Position numbers and translations under genes: made by a program. This document shows positions 14,330 through 27,449 of a stretch of 64,000 bases of DNA, in pieces. Position 1 is the first letter of the stretch. Each line of letters opens with the position of its first letter. Source of the stretch: Angiostrongylus vasorum (taxonomy: Eukaryota > Nematoda > Chromadorea > Rhabditida > Metastrongylidae). The notes beneath the pieces are model-generated. The model had not been told where the DNA came from and did not search any database. It saw only the letters and a program-made list of their open reading frames with translations. The stretch lies in the NCBI GenBank assembly GCA_018806985.1, contig JADANN010000040.1:284501-348500 (forward strand), given 5' to 3'.

Positions 14330-15150
14330 TCAATTCCAAACCGAACTACTGTAATTTGTGGTGCCCTAGCCAACAATGTAAGACTACTCTGTTAATAAGA
14401 CTAATACAATGGATTATAACTACGAAATATTTAGACGTGACAACATGGAAAGGACTAGGTAGACTCACTTGACTATGCAACTAGCAACAGTGCTGAGCAA
14501 ACAATCTTTTGGAGTGGATCGTAATGTCAAACGTGGATGGATATGTTTCATTAATAAGGAGAACTAACGATAACGATGAAGTGAACTATAAAGATAACTG
14601 ATGCTGAAAAAGGGTAGAATGGAGCTGTAGGCTTTAACAGAGAACACTAAGTAATTTAAAGAGTAGAAAAATTGGTGTAATATACTTGTAAACTTCTATG
14701 GTGGAAGACTTGTTAAGTTAAGCTAATGATGAAGAATAGGTAAAAAGATGATAATGAAAATGATAATGGGAAGCAATGGGTTTAAGATAAAGTGTTTACA
14801 TTGAAGAAGAAACTTCAAGAATTTCTTCAGTGTTAATATTACCCTTTTAAAGGCTTTGAATGAAGTGAAATATGTCAAGACATCAACCAATGTGAAGTCA
14901 GAATTACCGCTGTCCTCTCTAAGCTCATCAGTGGTATAGGAACTGCATCATCAGCTTTGTGGTTAAAAGAAGAAAATCGGTTCTGGACTCTGCTCTAGAC
15001 AACGCTTCTATTTATAAACAGTCTTTGAGTGATGACCGATGACGTTCATGCTGACGACAATGCAGTCGGTAAAAACTCAACGTTACACAAACTATTTAAC
15101 TCCCAGGTCCGACTTTCTATTAACCTCTGCATTGATTGAATAATTCTTTT
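14330..15150. other. Nothing identified
   Basis: AT-rich sequence with no open frame of note and no recognised repeat. Confidence 0.5.
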
Positions 15151-15179
15151 CTACTTCTGTTTAGCAAACACGAGGTGTT

Positions 15180-15865
15180 ATTTTATTTCTTTATTTACGT
15201 ACAAGCTGACGTTTCGGCGGATTTCGCCTTCCTCAGAGCCTGGAAAGGTTAAGTTGATTGCAATCTACACGGTCCAACGCCTCCATAACCAAACAGAGAA
15301 AACGTTGAACCAAAATTTCAGTCACATTGAACACAGAGTCTTTGCACACTCAGCGCTTTCTATGAGTCTTCTACTAAATATTTCACGTGGAGACCAACCG
15401 CACAGAGTTCACATGGAATCGTAATGTACCCATCTCATCAGAATAACAGGCTCGTATACCGCCCAATATCACGCGTAATAATGAGGCATTCCTCCCTGCG
15501 ATTCATTTTTCGGATTCTTAGAATTGATCCAGAATTCCTCGAAAATTTTGCGCGCTTGTGTTCTCGATTCCTGCGCAAGGATCGTAACCTGTACTTCGTA
15601 ATCTTCTCCGTTATATTCTGCGTTCTATGTGTCCTAGTGGAGTATTGTTTGCGCTTTGCCGACTAGGTGTTCCTTTTATACGAACGCGGAGTGGTCTACC
15701 CGTTTTCGCCAACGTGTCGGGGCACGAATACGTTGGCAAAACGGGTAGACCACTCCGCGTTCGTATAAAAGGAACACCTAGTCGGCAAACGTAAACCAAA
15801 TACTCCACTAGGCACGCATAGGACGCAGAGACATAACGGAGGAGATTTTGAAGTGCAAACTATTT
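15180..15865. mobile_element. Penelope-like inverted junction with hairpin
   Basis: The left part (to about 15,715) is a minus-strand 3' end: a GIY-YIG fragment (KTGRPLRVRIKGTPS), an endonuclease tail, then a hammerhead-like core at 15205-15239. From about 15,727 the same endonuclease segment runs on the + strand to about 15,862. The two arms (about 135 bases) are nearly identical over the inner 70 bases and meet around 15,720. Confidence 0.7.
15205..15239 (-). ncRNA. Hammerhead ribozyme-like core
   Basis: The complement reads GCT, CTGAGGA, a short GGCG/CGCC-type hairpin, GAAACGTC, AGC. Core residues CTGANGA and GAAA are kept. It is attached to a Penelope-like 3' end. Confidence 0.5.
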
Positions 15866-16373
15866 AGCTTTGCTCTAAGCAGATAAGCCCGCAAAGTGGT
15901 GAGAAACTACAGAAAAATGGACGGAGGAAAATGAAAGAGAGGAATTTCGCAACATCAATCATGAAGACGTGATGCATTATCTATGAGTCACATGGGCGCT
16001 CTTATGTGTTCATTTCAACGAGAAACAGCGGTAGCGTTAGCAAACCCCGAGATGTGGGGAAAACAGAAGTCAACTCTGAAACCGACGTTGACATGCGATA
16101 GGAAGCAGAGGCAGTCGTCTGGTGGATTTATGGCATCGTCACCCATAGAACGACCAGTACTCTCACACCAACCATGTTCTCCATTATTGGAAGCCACGAC
16201 ACAGTTGTGTTAGACGACGTACTTTCTGTTCCAAATTTGAATGAGTAGTCAGAGAACTTTAAGAGTTGAAAACTAAGTTTGTGGCAGCTTCTGAGAAAAG
16301 TCACGGCATTTCGAGCAAGTTTTGTCAACGTTCTTACCAAGAAAAATTTTGTATTAATACACCTTCTTTGGGT

Positions 16374-16655
16374 GCATGTGGCGCAGTGGTTGGAGGCGCC
16401 ACTGCGACACACACGTGGAATCGATCCCTGCGCCCATGGCCCACCAAGCCTTCCATCCATCCGGGGTCGGCAAATTGGTACCAGACTTGTCTGGGAAGAT
16501 AGCAGCACAGACTCGATACATCAATACGCCACCGCGAGTCATTGCATAGGCCAGAATTGCATTCAGTCATCTTCAACGATACTTAATGAAGTCGAATGCA
16601 GGGTGCATCCTTCAGGGATTGATCAATGTTGAGAGCTTTATTCTTTATACCTTCT
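16374..16655 (+). repeat. SINE family 1 copy, near full length
   Basis: A box (TGGCGCAGTGGTTGGAGG), B box (GAATCGATCC), body and tail (CAGGGATTGATCAATG..GAGAGCTTTATTC). Confidence 0.85.
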
Positions 16656-16697
16656 TCAATTAACAAGCTAACAAGAGGTTGTTACCAAAATTTATTC

Positions 16698-16732
16698 GGT
16701 TGACGTTTCGACATCTTCTTCGTGCTCAGAAC
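16698..16732 (-). ncRNA. Degenerate hammerhead-like core
   Basis: The complement has CTGAGCA instead of CTGANGA but keeps GTCGAAACGTC. It is inverted relative to the copy at 17422-17455, about 690 bases away. Confidence 0.3.
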
Positions 16733-17421
16733 AGCGATGATTTAAGTTTCTGGTCTACACTATCCGTAAAAATTGAAAATTCTTCTATTCTTAACTGCAA
16801 GTCTTCGTCAGATTAGAAGAATGTCTATCTTTATAAACTGCCAGCATAGGTCTTTATCTATTCGTGACTACTTTGAACTCCAATTATGAGTTCTGGAATA
16901 CCACTGGCTCTTCATCGCTTATCGATTTTGATGTTATCACCAACCTTATCTGCTGTCCAGTGGGTCGTAAGAACACCAATCTGTTAAGGTGTTCAAAAAA
17001 AGATCTAACATTCTTTCTTCTAGCCCCAATGTGAATATTAACCTTTCTACTAAGTTCATTTTTTATAAAACGATATCTCCCAAAAGCGAAAAATTACCAC
17101 TGATATTTCACCATAGTTGCCAGGATTTCATTGAATAGATATAGAGTTTCTTTCTAAACTCATTACATGATTCGAACCGTCTCTCCTCTACTTCTCAGCC
17201 ACTCGATTGGAGTATTTTCACAACACATTCAAATATACTCACGTCCTTGTTCATGAAAATGTGGTTACAAGAAAATTAGAGGTGTAAGTGAATCCTGTCC
17301 AGAAGTGACGGGATCCAGTTATATCAACCGGATAGTTCACCGTATTAAGCTGACTGTATAGAGAGTATTGTTTCGTTCCTAACCAATATCTCCCATCTGG
17401 AGATTTACTCGGATTAATGCG

Positions 17422-17455
17422 GCTCTGAAGAAGGCGAAGGCCACGAAACGTTAGC
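17422..17455 (+). ncRNA. Hammerhead ribozyme-like core
   Basis: CTGAAGA and GAAACGTT are intact, flanked by a GGCT/AGCC pair able to form stem I. The stem II hairpin (GGC..GCC) is imperfect. A worn partner in inverse orientation lies at 16698-16732. Confidence 0.45.
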
Positions 17456-18094
17456 CTAAGGAAAGTTTTATACCAACCTCGTGTCAGCTCAATCATATGG
17501 AAAATTATGGATTATTGTTACCGAAGTTTAATGAAGGTCGATATTACAATGTACTTAGAGAGTTAATCTTACACAGAGAGTTAGTCTAAAATTCATGGGA
17601 CATATTAGATCAATAACGCTCAACGTAAAGATCGATCAGTAGCGATTTCAACAGAGCCTGGCAGTGAGTCATTTATGATGGACGAAGTCTGGATAAAGCT
17701 AGATTGAAAGCAAACAAAGGGACATTCTAATTGTTTTGGCAAAAAATAGTAAAGTGGGGACAAAAACAGGCCAAATTTTCGGGAGTAAATGTAAAAATGT
17801 TGGGAAAAAAAGAAGGAATTGCGAGCCAGAAGTAGATAACGGAGTTTGTTGATAATGGAGAATATTCAACAGAACTAATGAAGCACAAACGATAGGAAGA
17901 AAAACGAAGGCTCCTAACGAAAATTCATAACAACGATAAGCTTCAGTGGAACTCTTTCATGTACTATTGTGAAATTCATAGCAGAAAAACAAAGCAAACT
18001 TGAACTGTGGTAAGAAGCGGGCAACGAAAACCCAGGATACGAACAGAAAACAACAACTAGAAAAAAAGGTCTTTAAGCGAATGATGTTATACGG

Positions 18095-18345
18095 ATGGAT
18101 CATAGACTTTCTGTCCTCCACTAGCTCCTCTACTACTTCATTTGGTGACTGGTTGTAAATGGGTAGAGGATTACCAGTTACAACACAGAAACACCTCCGT
18201 CTCCTTCTGAAGTCATTCCAGATGAGGAGGAGTTCGAAATATCCATTCAAGAACTCAGATGTGAAAAAATCCAGTCAGCTACCGGTAATTTACCAAAAGA
18301 AACCAGTCAGATGCTTGCGGTGACCACTCTCTGATCTCACATTGG
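18095..18345 (+). mobile_element. Possible LINE reverse transcriptase N-terminal scrap
   Basis: One frame reads PPSPSEVIPDEEEFEISIQE then LRCEKIQSATG, resembling the segment before the RT palm in LINEs. It is short and unsupported by neighbours. Confidence 0.25.
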
Positions 18346-19173
18346 TGGGCAATCACAAACGACAGCGACGTGGGAACGCCCAGGTATGGTTATGCTGGGA
18401 ATTTGATGGAAAACTTCTTGTTTAGGCACCAAGAAACATGTGCTCAAGCAAAACGATTTTTGATGTTATCGCGAGCTCTTCAATAAGAGCTTTCACAGCA
18501 AAATTCACTTTTGTTGAAGTTCCTACGGAATGAGACTTCCTGTTCCTTTGAAATGACGTACTGGCACTAAACAAAGAAAAAAAAATGAATCAGTTCATAA
18601 CGTTCCAGACTCAATGAATGCCAATGAGTGATCTCACCAAATTATTCATAGCTACTAGGAAGAAAAAAAGCAACAACAATATTCGGCTTTAATCCGAGCA
18701 CACGGTTGTTATTGTCGTAGTTGTTGTCATCGTCAGACAGAATACCCCCCACCGTGATAAACACATCGACCACCTTATTAGGGTAGCGATGGAAAAGTTG
18801 GATCGCATGATATATTGGTTAAAACACTCTAGTAACTAGAAACTCTTGAAAACCAGGAACTCTCACTGTGACATTTTTTACTTATTTTGCATCACATTAC
18901 ATTTTAAGTAAATCTTACCCACGGGGTTATAAGTGTTGCAAAATCACATGTTCTACAAAGATTTCGTCTATGAGCTACGCAGGTATAAAGTCCGGAATAT
19001 TTGTGGAATATGGTGTTTCAAACAAACAAAAACGATAATTTTGAAATCGACCGTCATTTAACTATGAGTATGCTCATTCGAGATACTCAACCGAGGATGA
19101 TCCGGTTCGATGCTAGACGAAGACGCCACATCGAGAAGATGGAACAAATGTGGACCATCGACAAGGATCGTCC

Positions 19174-19207
19174 GCTCTGATGAAGACGAAGACGTCGAAA
19201 CGTTAGC
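19174..19207 (+). ncRNA. Hammerhead ribozyme-like core, best match to consensus
   Basis: It reads GCT, CTGATGA, one extra A, a perfect GACG/CGTC stem with AAGA loop, GAAACGTT, AGC. CTGATGA and GAAA are exact consensus. The flanks resemble those of the copy at 31472-31507, suggesting a second element family. Confidence 0.55.
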
Positions 19208-20349
19208 AGAATAAACATCTTTAACAATCTCGTGTAAGCTCGAGAAATAGAGAAAGAAAGAAATCAAGAAAAAATATAAACACAAATAAAAACGCTTTAT
19301 CTGAAATCTCATCGGCGGCACCTTTCCAACGTGTCCCTACCGTAGTTGATTTTATTGGTTTGCCTTGTCACCTTTCATTTATTGTTTATTTTTTTGCCTT
19401 AAGCTTTTTCTACTTTTTTGTTCTTTCTGCTTTCCTTGCCATACCTTTGGTAAAATATTAGGGTATGTTCATGAAATTTTTCTCTACAAGCAGATGAATG
19501 GGACCTTCAAAAATTCTACAATAAAGCAGCTTAGTTCGCTTTTTTGCTGTCATAGCCGAAAATTGGGCATCAAGAAGTAGAAGACGCAATGCGATTTAAG
19601 TGAGTCAAATAGATTCCTATTAATATCTATACCTTATTGGTCGATTTGCATTCGTCTCATCCCAATTATTTTTATTCGACCGATAAATTATGTTTACAAA
19701 TTACAATAGATCTCTGTTAGATGGCCAGTTCGTAGAACAACTCAACACAATTGGTCTTCTTTGAGAATTTTTTCTCCTTGAATGAAGATCGAGAAGGAGT
19801 TTAAGTTTTTTCAAGAGCTGTCCTGAAGCGCGGATAAAAATGAACTGGTTTTCCATGAAACATTTTTACCACAGGAGAAATTCTTGGACATAAGAAGAGA
19901 AAACTCTCGTAGATCTACAGAAACCAATGGTGACTTGGGTCGACAGTCGCTTCGGAAAAAGAACTTCGACATCACTCTTACCGGGCTATGGTGAAGAAAA
20001 TACTCGCATAAGCAACAAAAGAATCACCATCAGACTCTTCTTGTGGGCCAAGAAATCTCAGCGTCCATTACGTCAGAGAGAGTCAACTGACGATGCCTCC
20101 TGTTACCCTCATAAGATTGTGCTATGATGACGAATCTCTTAAGCAGTAGACTACTAATGGGAAGAATTCTTCCATTCAATGGAAAATACGAGATATATCG
20201 AAAAAAGCCCAACGCATAACTATCGGTAGGATCTTCGTTTGGTTTCGTTAAGCTCTAAAGAAGGCTATTTCATGAAATATTGAAAACATACGTGTTACAG
20301 TGTGATGTCCAGTTTCGGAAGAAAATTTTCATAATTGAAATTCAAATTG

Positions 20350-20470
20350 AGCGTGTAGTGTAATGGCTAGAGGCTCCGTGCGATGCACGCTTGATCGATG
20401 GCCCGAGTCTGCACCAAGGTAACACCAAATTCGAAATTCGTAAGGACGTGGTGCTACCAAACATGTCAAG
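20350..20470 (+). repeat. tRNA-like SINE head
   Basis: GCGTGTAGTGTAATGGCTAG and a CTTGATCGATGG B-box-like stretch. No full cloverleaf. Confidence 0.35.
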
Positions 20471-20569
20471 AAGGAGAGAAACACTAAGCTAACGATATTT
20501 CTCAGTACTTTCTATAATAGCAACAATAACACAAATAATACCCATAACAATATTACCACAATGCGATTC

Positions 20570-20970
20570 AGAGTTTTTGCAAATATCTTAGCATCGTTGT
20601 GGTCATACTTCACATTACACTATGCCACTGAAGAAAGAGCAGGCAGTAAATAAAAAGTGACTACATTGTGATTTATAGTATAGCTTCAGTTTAACTGACA
20701 CAATGCTGATTTGTGCTCCACAGATCAACCTCGCTGACGTGTGATTGCTGATAGTACTTGTAGGTGAAAGCACGGCTGACAGAAAGGCGGAACGATGGGC
20801 CTGTATGGTGTGGTGGTGAATGCGTTAGTCGCCGGAAAAGATAATAGAGTGTTCGATCCCCTCCACAGAAATCTGCGATCCTGAGATTTGCAAATATCTC
20901 GGTATCATTGTGGTTATACTTCACATCATACCCTGCCATGAAAAAAGAATAGAATTTTGGAAATAGAGTA
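20570..20970 (-). repeat. SINE family 3 copy plus an adjoining 3' fragment
   Basis: A full arm at 20,690-20,960 (GGTGTGGTGGTGAATGCG, AAATATCTCGGTATCATTG), preceded by a second end fragment at 20,570-20,670 with GCAAATATCTTAGCATCGTTG and GCAGTAAATAAAAAGTG. Confidence 0.65.
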
Positions 20971-22060
20971 GTGACTAATAACAACGGCATCAGTAATGAC
21001 GGCAACTGCCTTTATAACTCTGTGTAAGCTCGACAGTTCAAAAAAATAATGAGTTGTTATACGTCTAAACACCCGCTAGCCATTGTATAGGCCAAGCATG
21101 GATACAATCACGCCTCCGTCAACGTGTGCAACACTGGTGATGTTCCTTCTATCAGCAACCTGCCTTAAGTCATTGGAAGAACACCACTTTAGAGTGCGCT
21201 TCTGGTAGAATCACCGTCTAATAACTCATATAATTGTTAAGGAAATCAAACCGACACCAGTGAAGTCTCTACTCTTGTCGGATGTGCACCAAGGATGCTC
21301 GATGAGCTCGGCTAACTGAAAAAAGACGGAAAAGTTTACCCTTATCTGCCACTTGTGGATAGGAATGTCGAGCTATTTTCCTATTTGGGTGACCCTATTG
21401 GGAGATTAAGTTCTGGCTGCACTTCGCTGTTCTGCACTCCAGTCATGACGAAGTGGTTAAACACTATGGCTAAGAGTGAATCAAGTAGCAAAAATCTGGA
21501 AAAATCGATAATATGGAAGCATCGGGTTTTCTACGAGCTCTTTATATTCAATAGCGCCAAAGGTGGAACGGAAAAAGAACTGGGTTTTTTTTCGAAAACA
21601 ACTGGTATGATAACAATATAAGATGTTCGGTTCTCAATACAACGTAAGAAGTAGAAGTAGATGGGAGTGATGATTGGAACATTTAAGAGAGTATGGGTGA
21701 TGATTTACAGAATGGGAGCGAATGAAGAACGTTGATAAATATTAAATAACTTCAAAGACACTTTATAAAAAACTAAAGCAAACAACTGAAACAATTTCGA
21801 AATGGAATGGGCCTGGGCGGAATCGTGTTGTTCAAATAGATGTGGATTAAAATCATCAGTGAAAAAAATCTCATCCATGTGTTAGCTGGTGAATGCGGCG
21901 CTTTCGATGGAAGTCATGAGAAAAATATCTCCAAGTATGAAAATATTTGGTCGAGGGAGATAACTCACAATGAATGTGGACACATTTATGGATAGGCACG
22001 AAGTGATCAAACGTCTTTTTGAAAATATGTATTGGATTTTTTAAAGATAAAGGCCGGTTT

Positions 22061-22334
22061 AAGGGCGTGTGTGGTGCAGTGGTTGGAGGCGCCACTGGGA
22101 CACACACGTGGAATCGATCCCCGCACCAATGGCCCACCAAGCCTTCCATCCCTCGGGGATGGGCAAATAGGTACCAGACTTGTATGCGAGGATAGCACTG
22201 GCTCGATACACCGCGAGTCATTGTAAAGGCCAGATATGCACTCAGTCACCACCAACGATACTTAATGAAGTCGAATGCATGGCGAATCCCTCAGGGATTG
22301 ATCAACCGCCGAGAGCTTTATCCTTTATCCTTTA
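22061..22334 (+). repeat. SINE family 1 copy
   Basis: Complete head (GTGTGGTGCAGTGGTTGGAG), B box and tail with a CTTTATCC repeat at the end. Confidence 0.85.
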
Positions 22335-23212
22335 AAAGCTGGTTTATTAGCCTTCCTTCCCACATACAATATCGGCTGTTTCTTATTCGTCAGTTTTTGT
22401 CTATATTTTAATTAGTTCGATTCTTTCAGTGGAGGAGTCCTAAGGGCTACATCTTAGTATTTTCCATCAAAGACCAAGTACTCTTACAATCTCTCTCCCA
22501 AATGATCTAACCAGTATCCGATGTGTTTTTGATGGTGGTTGGAAGTTATATGAATATCTGATGAATCACGTTAGAAACGGTGGAAAGTCATTCATAAGTG
22601 ATAGTGCTTGTTTTTTGTGTAATAGAAGATCTGAGTGCTTTGCCAAAACACTAAATATTAATCGATATCCCAAAAGAAAAACTCTAGAGCCGAAAGAAAG
22701 CATGAATAAAAAACTAACACAAAAAAATTAAAGTTGCACTCGACAGAAATGAAACATGGTAGAAAAAAAGCTTTTTGATGCTAAGAGTCCTAGTGTAATA
22801 CAAGTTCTCCGAGTCAGAACAGCTGCTAGGTGATGGCTTCGAACGCCGTTTTCATTAAATATAGCGAACTATGATGAAATAACATATGTGCAGAAACCTG
22901 CTACCATATGTACTTCTATTCGAATGACAAACATATGGTCATTCATCATATAAGCCAATTTTATCTAGTTATATGGAACCGACAGCGGAATGGTTGCAGG
23001 AGCTCTGCAAAATTCGCGGTGTCTTTTGTTCAGCCCCAACCCTCAAAAAATCAAAATCTTCCTTTTTGGGCTGGCAATTCAGTTCCAGATTTGTGTGAGG
23101 AGGCAAAAACGCTGACTTAAAACAACGACAAACATCTGTAAGTCAGTACAGGCCATATAGATATATATGTAATATATACATATATATATTCAATCTCGGT
23201 TTTAAAGATTCA

Positions 23213-23545
23213 CTCAGGGGCTCAAGAGCACAGTGGTAGTGATGTCCGTTATCACGACCATGGTGCCAGTTCGATTCCGCTCCCTGCCAACCAAGCCTCT
23301 CATCCCACCGTGGTCGGGGAATTGGTACCGAACTTGTCTGGGAAGAAAAATCACTCTCTGCAATCATATTGGAAACGCTCCAGCCCGGCTATCTCAGGAC
23401 AACAGCAGAATTGACTCAACCAGCATCCTACGACATTAAAGATGAAATGAAAATCCTTAAGCAGTAGCCGAAGCCACATGTGAAAGTTGGAAGATCTTTG
23501 TGGATAGTGCATGCTAGAAAACCTATTGAATGTGAGAAGCTCTGG
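23213..23545 (+). repeat. SINE family 2 copy
   Basis: tRNA-like head (GCACAGTGGTAGTGATGTCC, B box AGTTCGATTCC), then GAATTGGTACCGAACTTGTC, GCCCGGCTATCTCAGGA, GAAATGAAAATCCTTAAGCA and CCGAAGCCACATGTG. Confidence 0.8.
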
Positions 23546-23624
23546 GATCTTCACTGCAGATGTGAATGACAAGTCTTATAGAAAAATAAAAAAGAATATT
23601 TTACTTTTTATTTTCTGCCTCCTA

Positions 23625-24110
23625 TACTTTTTATGGCAGGTTATTACGCGAAATACAACCACAAGATTGCTGAGATATTTGCAAAACTCCGGACCGCAGG
23701 TGTTTGCGGTGGGGAACGAACGCGCTATTGTCTTTTCCGGGGAGTAACGCGTTCACCACCACACCATGCGGGTCCTTCGTTTCGCCTGTCTCCCAGCTAG
23801 TTCTTATCGATCTGTGCCATCAGCAATCACCCGTCACCGGGACTGATCTGGGGAGCCCACATCGGCATTGGACCCAGTTAAGCTGAGGCTGTAGTTGAAC
23901 TCACAATATTTTACTTTTTTATTTTCCGCCTTCTATACTTTTTATGGCAGGTTATTACGCGAAATACAACCACAAGATTGCTGAGAAGGACCCGCATGGT
24001 GTGGTGGTGAACGCGTTACTCCTCGGAAAGGACAATAGCGCGTTCGTTCCCCACCGCAAACACCTGCGGTCCGGAGTTTTGCAAATATCTCAGCAATCTT
24101 GTGGTAAAAA
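23625..24110. repeat. Foldback SINE family 3 pair
   Basis: A + arm (23,625-23,920) is followed by a second terminus in direct repeat (CTTTTTATGGCAGGTTATTA) and then the inverted internal part (AAGGACCCGCATGGTGTGGT to CAAATATCTCAGCAATCTTG). The two halves can fold back over about 110 bases. Confidence 0.75.
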
Positions 24111-24119
24111 AGAATATTC

Positions 24120-25190
24120 AACCAACTCTACGACGCTACGAATGGTGTTAAATGCATGCCACATCAATTGACTAACACCGAACCTTTCATTGATTCACTT
24201 TACATTATACATTAAATTATATTCATCCATTCGGTCACAGATGTGATGTTATTGGAGGTAGGTGGATCCTACACTTCGACTCAGTAATATCAGTCAGTCT
24301 GTAATCAGGTTTGCAGTAAGGAGTAGGAGGTGGTTAATTGCCGCATCAATCAAATAAGCACAATGTTGAGTGTCTTAAAAACCCAACCAACTTCTCATAA
24401 ATGCTTTTTTCCGCATCCATGGCAAATCACAATGAGCTAGGTGGTGCTTTTACGAGCCAAAGCGAAAGAAAAAGAGAAGCCCCATAGGAAAAGTGCGATG
24501 TTGTTTATGCACGAACGACTGGAGCTAATGGATACGGACTAGCTGAAGTCTCCCGATGACTAACGGATTTTGTCATTTTTGAAGATGAAATGGCCGCAAT
24601 ATGGTCAAGTCGATAGTTTGGATTGAAATCATTTCCTTACATAGGGAAGTAGTAAAAGTGCACCCTTTTTGGAAAGTTCGCAAAAATCTATGACTATGCG
24701 CCTTCTGCGAAAGATGATAAATCTTGTGCTTACCCTCATTTAATGCAGAAAACATGAGTGTGCTTTGAGGAGACAATGACATGAAGTGTGAACGATATTC
24801 AAAAGTGAATACGTTTCGTCTCAGATTCGTTTTATAACCTATAAAGCTTAAGAGTCCGTGTTGAAAGGAAAACAACCGTAGGCAGTCAGCACATAAGTCA
24901 ATTCCATTTCGAATAGTCGAGGCGGATCGTGAGACGGATGTGACGGAAATTCGATACGTGATTGCGGACAACGTACGTCATTGAGTCATGAAAAATAAAT
25001 GAGAAGTTGTTCCAAATGAATATAAACATTAGGTCGCGGCTGTCGTAATGCAAACTTGCCGGCCCCTACCTAAGTGAAGGAGTTTTCCAGTGATTTCGTA
25101 AAAAAAACTACTTTCAGTACAGTTTAAGAGGCTCTAGGTAGTGTGCACTCGAGCATCGGCTTAATCCCATTTAGAGTGAAACTAAGCCTG
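24120..25190. other. Unassigned, with one 132-codon frame on the minus strand
   Basis: The frame 24573-24971 (-) is the longest non-repeat frame in the first half, but has no recognised motif, no family match and an unremarkable start. I do not call it a gene. Confidence 0.4.
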
Positions 25191-25199
25191 CTATTTCTC

Positions 25200-25390
25200 C
25201 AGAGTCAGCGATTTCTTAGCAGACTTGTCTTGGAAGATAGAAACACGAACTTGATAAATAGGTTGGCCACTGCAATTACAGGCCGAATATGCATGCAGTT
25301 ATCTCTATGATGCTAAGAATGATGTCGAATGCATGGAAAGAAATTGATCAATACTGAAAGGCGTTTTTCTTATCTTTTATATTAACCATA
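25200..25390 (+). repeat. SINE family 1, 3' fragment
   Basis: CAGACTTGTCTTGGAAGATA, GGCCGAATATGCATGCAGTT, GATGTCGAATGCATGG and a family tail. Confidence 0.6.
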
Positions 25391-25789
25391 TGAGTTGAAT
25401 TCTGTTGTCGGGTATTCGGTAATTGATCGAATATAATCGCGAATAATCGATTTATCTGGTGTTTGAAGCAGCAGTATTCATTGTTATTTGACGGGTTCAA
25501 AAGTGCGTTTTGATTAAATGCAGATGACTCCGGACGCCGATCGTTGTTGCTCATTGTCTGAAATTAATGGCAGTATGGTGAATGAGGAAAAGCTGTTATT
25601 CATCGCGATCATAAGCCTAGCACATCAACTAGTCGTACGATTGAAGGCAAACGTTGTAAAGAAAAAATTGGAAATCTAGAAAAAATTTAGACAGAACATA
25701 ACTCTTTTAACATGGTAATATATGATGCCAAAGACAATCGAGAACGTAATCACATTTTATTTATTGCCTTTTTTTTCATTTCAGGGTAC

Positions 25790-25985
25790 GCTGTGATCTG
25801 TACCCGCAATGATGCTGGGATATTTGCAAAACTCCGGATCGCAGGTGACTGCGGTGGGGGATCGAACATGCTATTATCCTTTTCGGGGGCTAACGCATTC
25901 ATGCTGTGGTGATGAACGCGTTAGCTCCCGAAAAGCGGAGAAACTTGCGGTCCGGAGTTTTGCAAATATCTCATCACCACTGTAT
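25790..25985. repeat. SINE family 3, short foldback
   Basis: GATGCTGGGATATTTGCAAA..GCGGTGG is followed within 150 bases by the complement ending TTTTGCAAATATCTCATCAC. Confidence 0.65.
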
Positions 25986-26484
25986 TTATAATCGAGGACT
26001 TCTCAAAGTTAGGAAGAGACTTTAATTTAGTGCCTTAGGCATCCAGTTTTAAGTGTGTTTTGAATCAAGAAAAAACTCCCAATTCAAGCGTGGCAGCCAC
26101 AAACACCAAAGATAGACTGGGTAGGAATATAGTAGGCTCTTTCTGTAAAAGATTCCGCTTGTTCAATGGCTTGTTCTTGAAATAAAGACTCTTGAGGAAA
26201 AAACGTGAGAAAATGTATTTCGTGGGTTTCAGAAAATCAGAAGTTCATCTCGTCAGAGTAAGAAAAACTCCGTCTTGCAAAAAGAAGGTCTGTGGATTCG
26301 AATAACTTTCACGTCAACTAAAGGAGTTGGAGATGAGCGATGTTGATTTTAAAATTGAAAGCGGTCATTATTTCCGCAACGAATGCATTCTACCCAATGA
26401 ATGCCGGCCGTTATGTTTTAAATCGAGTCCATTCCGATCGAGTTTATGAAAAGATGGTATCGCAGAATTAGAGGAATTATCTTG

Positions 26485-26660
26485 GCTTCCTGCAGTTGTT
26501 TTACAGATCACGGTATGAGACTCGCACGCGCTACCATGCTCGAACAAGACCACCACCATGTACTACGATTGGAGAGAAAGGAACGAATGCCATATGTGCT
26601 GGGGTCCGCACAACTCTTGAAGACGGACCGCCCAAGTATCCAAGTAAGTAAGTATCTTAG
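26485..26660 (-). repeat. Repeat family 4, partial
   Basis: The complement has TACTTACTTGGATACTTGGG and GTGCGGACCCCAGCACATAT, matching the family start. It shares the downstream part with 55,430-55,610. Confidence 0.6.
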
Positions 26661-27449
26661 CTTCACTTTTGTGTAACCGAAATGGAGCATACTGGAAGTT
26701 TGGCAAACCGTCATACAACGGAGCGGACCAGCTGGTTCTATTAGGGTTATTTCTGTAACCAATAAAAATTTGAGGAAAGCTCAGTTTTTGAAGCAGCTGT
26801 GCACACGGATTCGAGTGGATGTAGAAGAAGACCTTGTTCTTTTATAATATTTTTTTTCCCTATTTCTGTCACATATTGCTTAATTACATAATGAGTATGT
26901 CATACGCAGCAATAAAGAGACTTAAAAAAGAACGAAAAAATTGTGAATTTATCCATACATCAGTTTCAGGCATACTAATATATAGAGCGGAACTTGGAGC
27001 ACATTTAGCGCAGTGGCAAGAGTTGTTTAATGCACATAACGCCGTTTTTAGCGACTTCATCCAAGGCCAATGAAACTGCTCAATCATTCGTGATGGGCAA
27101 TTGGTAGCAAGCTCTATTTAGGAAAAGCTCCTTCAGCCTCATTAAGCCTTCCTGTGGTGATGAGCTGGCAACGCTCCACTAAAGTTATCTTAGTATTCAA
27201 ACGGGGATCAATTCAAATAGCATTCAACGAAATTCACTAGGAAGGCAAAGTCACCACGTTACAGTCGCACTCACATGCAAAGCTAAGGACCTTCGAAATA
27301 CCGGTGCGGGACAACGAATGGAGTGAATAATGTGGTGAAATACGAACAATGTGTGAAGTCGGCCCGTAAAATAATGGGTAAAGATGTACGCATGCAATTT
27401 ATCTTCAATGCTTTCGGTGTTCATCATATCATTCACAACTCTGTTAAAC

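Larger units (their letters stand above)
17500..20340. other. Mostly unassigned
   Basis: Contains the LINE scrap at 18.1-18.3 kb and the hammerhead-like core at 19.17 kb. Otherwise no gene or repeat recognised. Confidence 0.5.

Noticed and set aside
21290..21621. LINE reverse transcriptase fragment (MLDELG..LKKDGKVY)
   Set aside because: A weak resemblance only, with no RT motif and no neighbouring LINE sequence.
24573..24971. 132-codon minus-strand frame
   Set aside because: No motif, no splice context and no match I recognise; length alone is not enough in AT-rich DNA.
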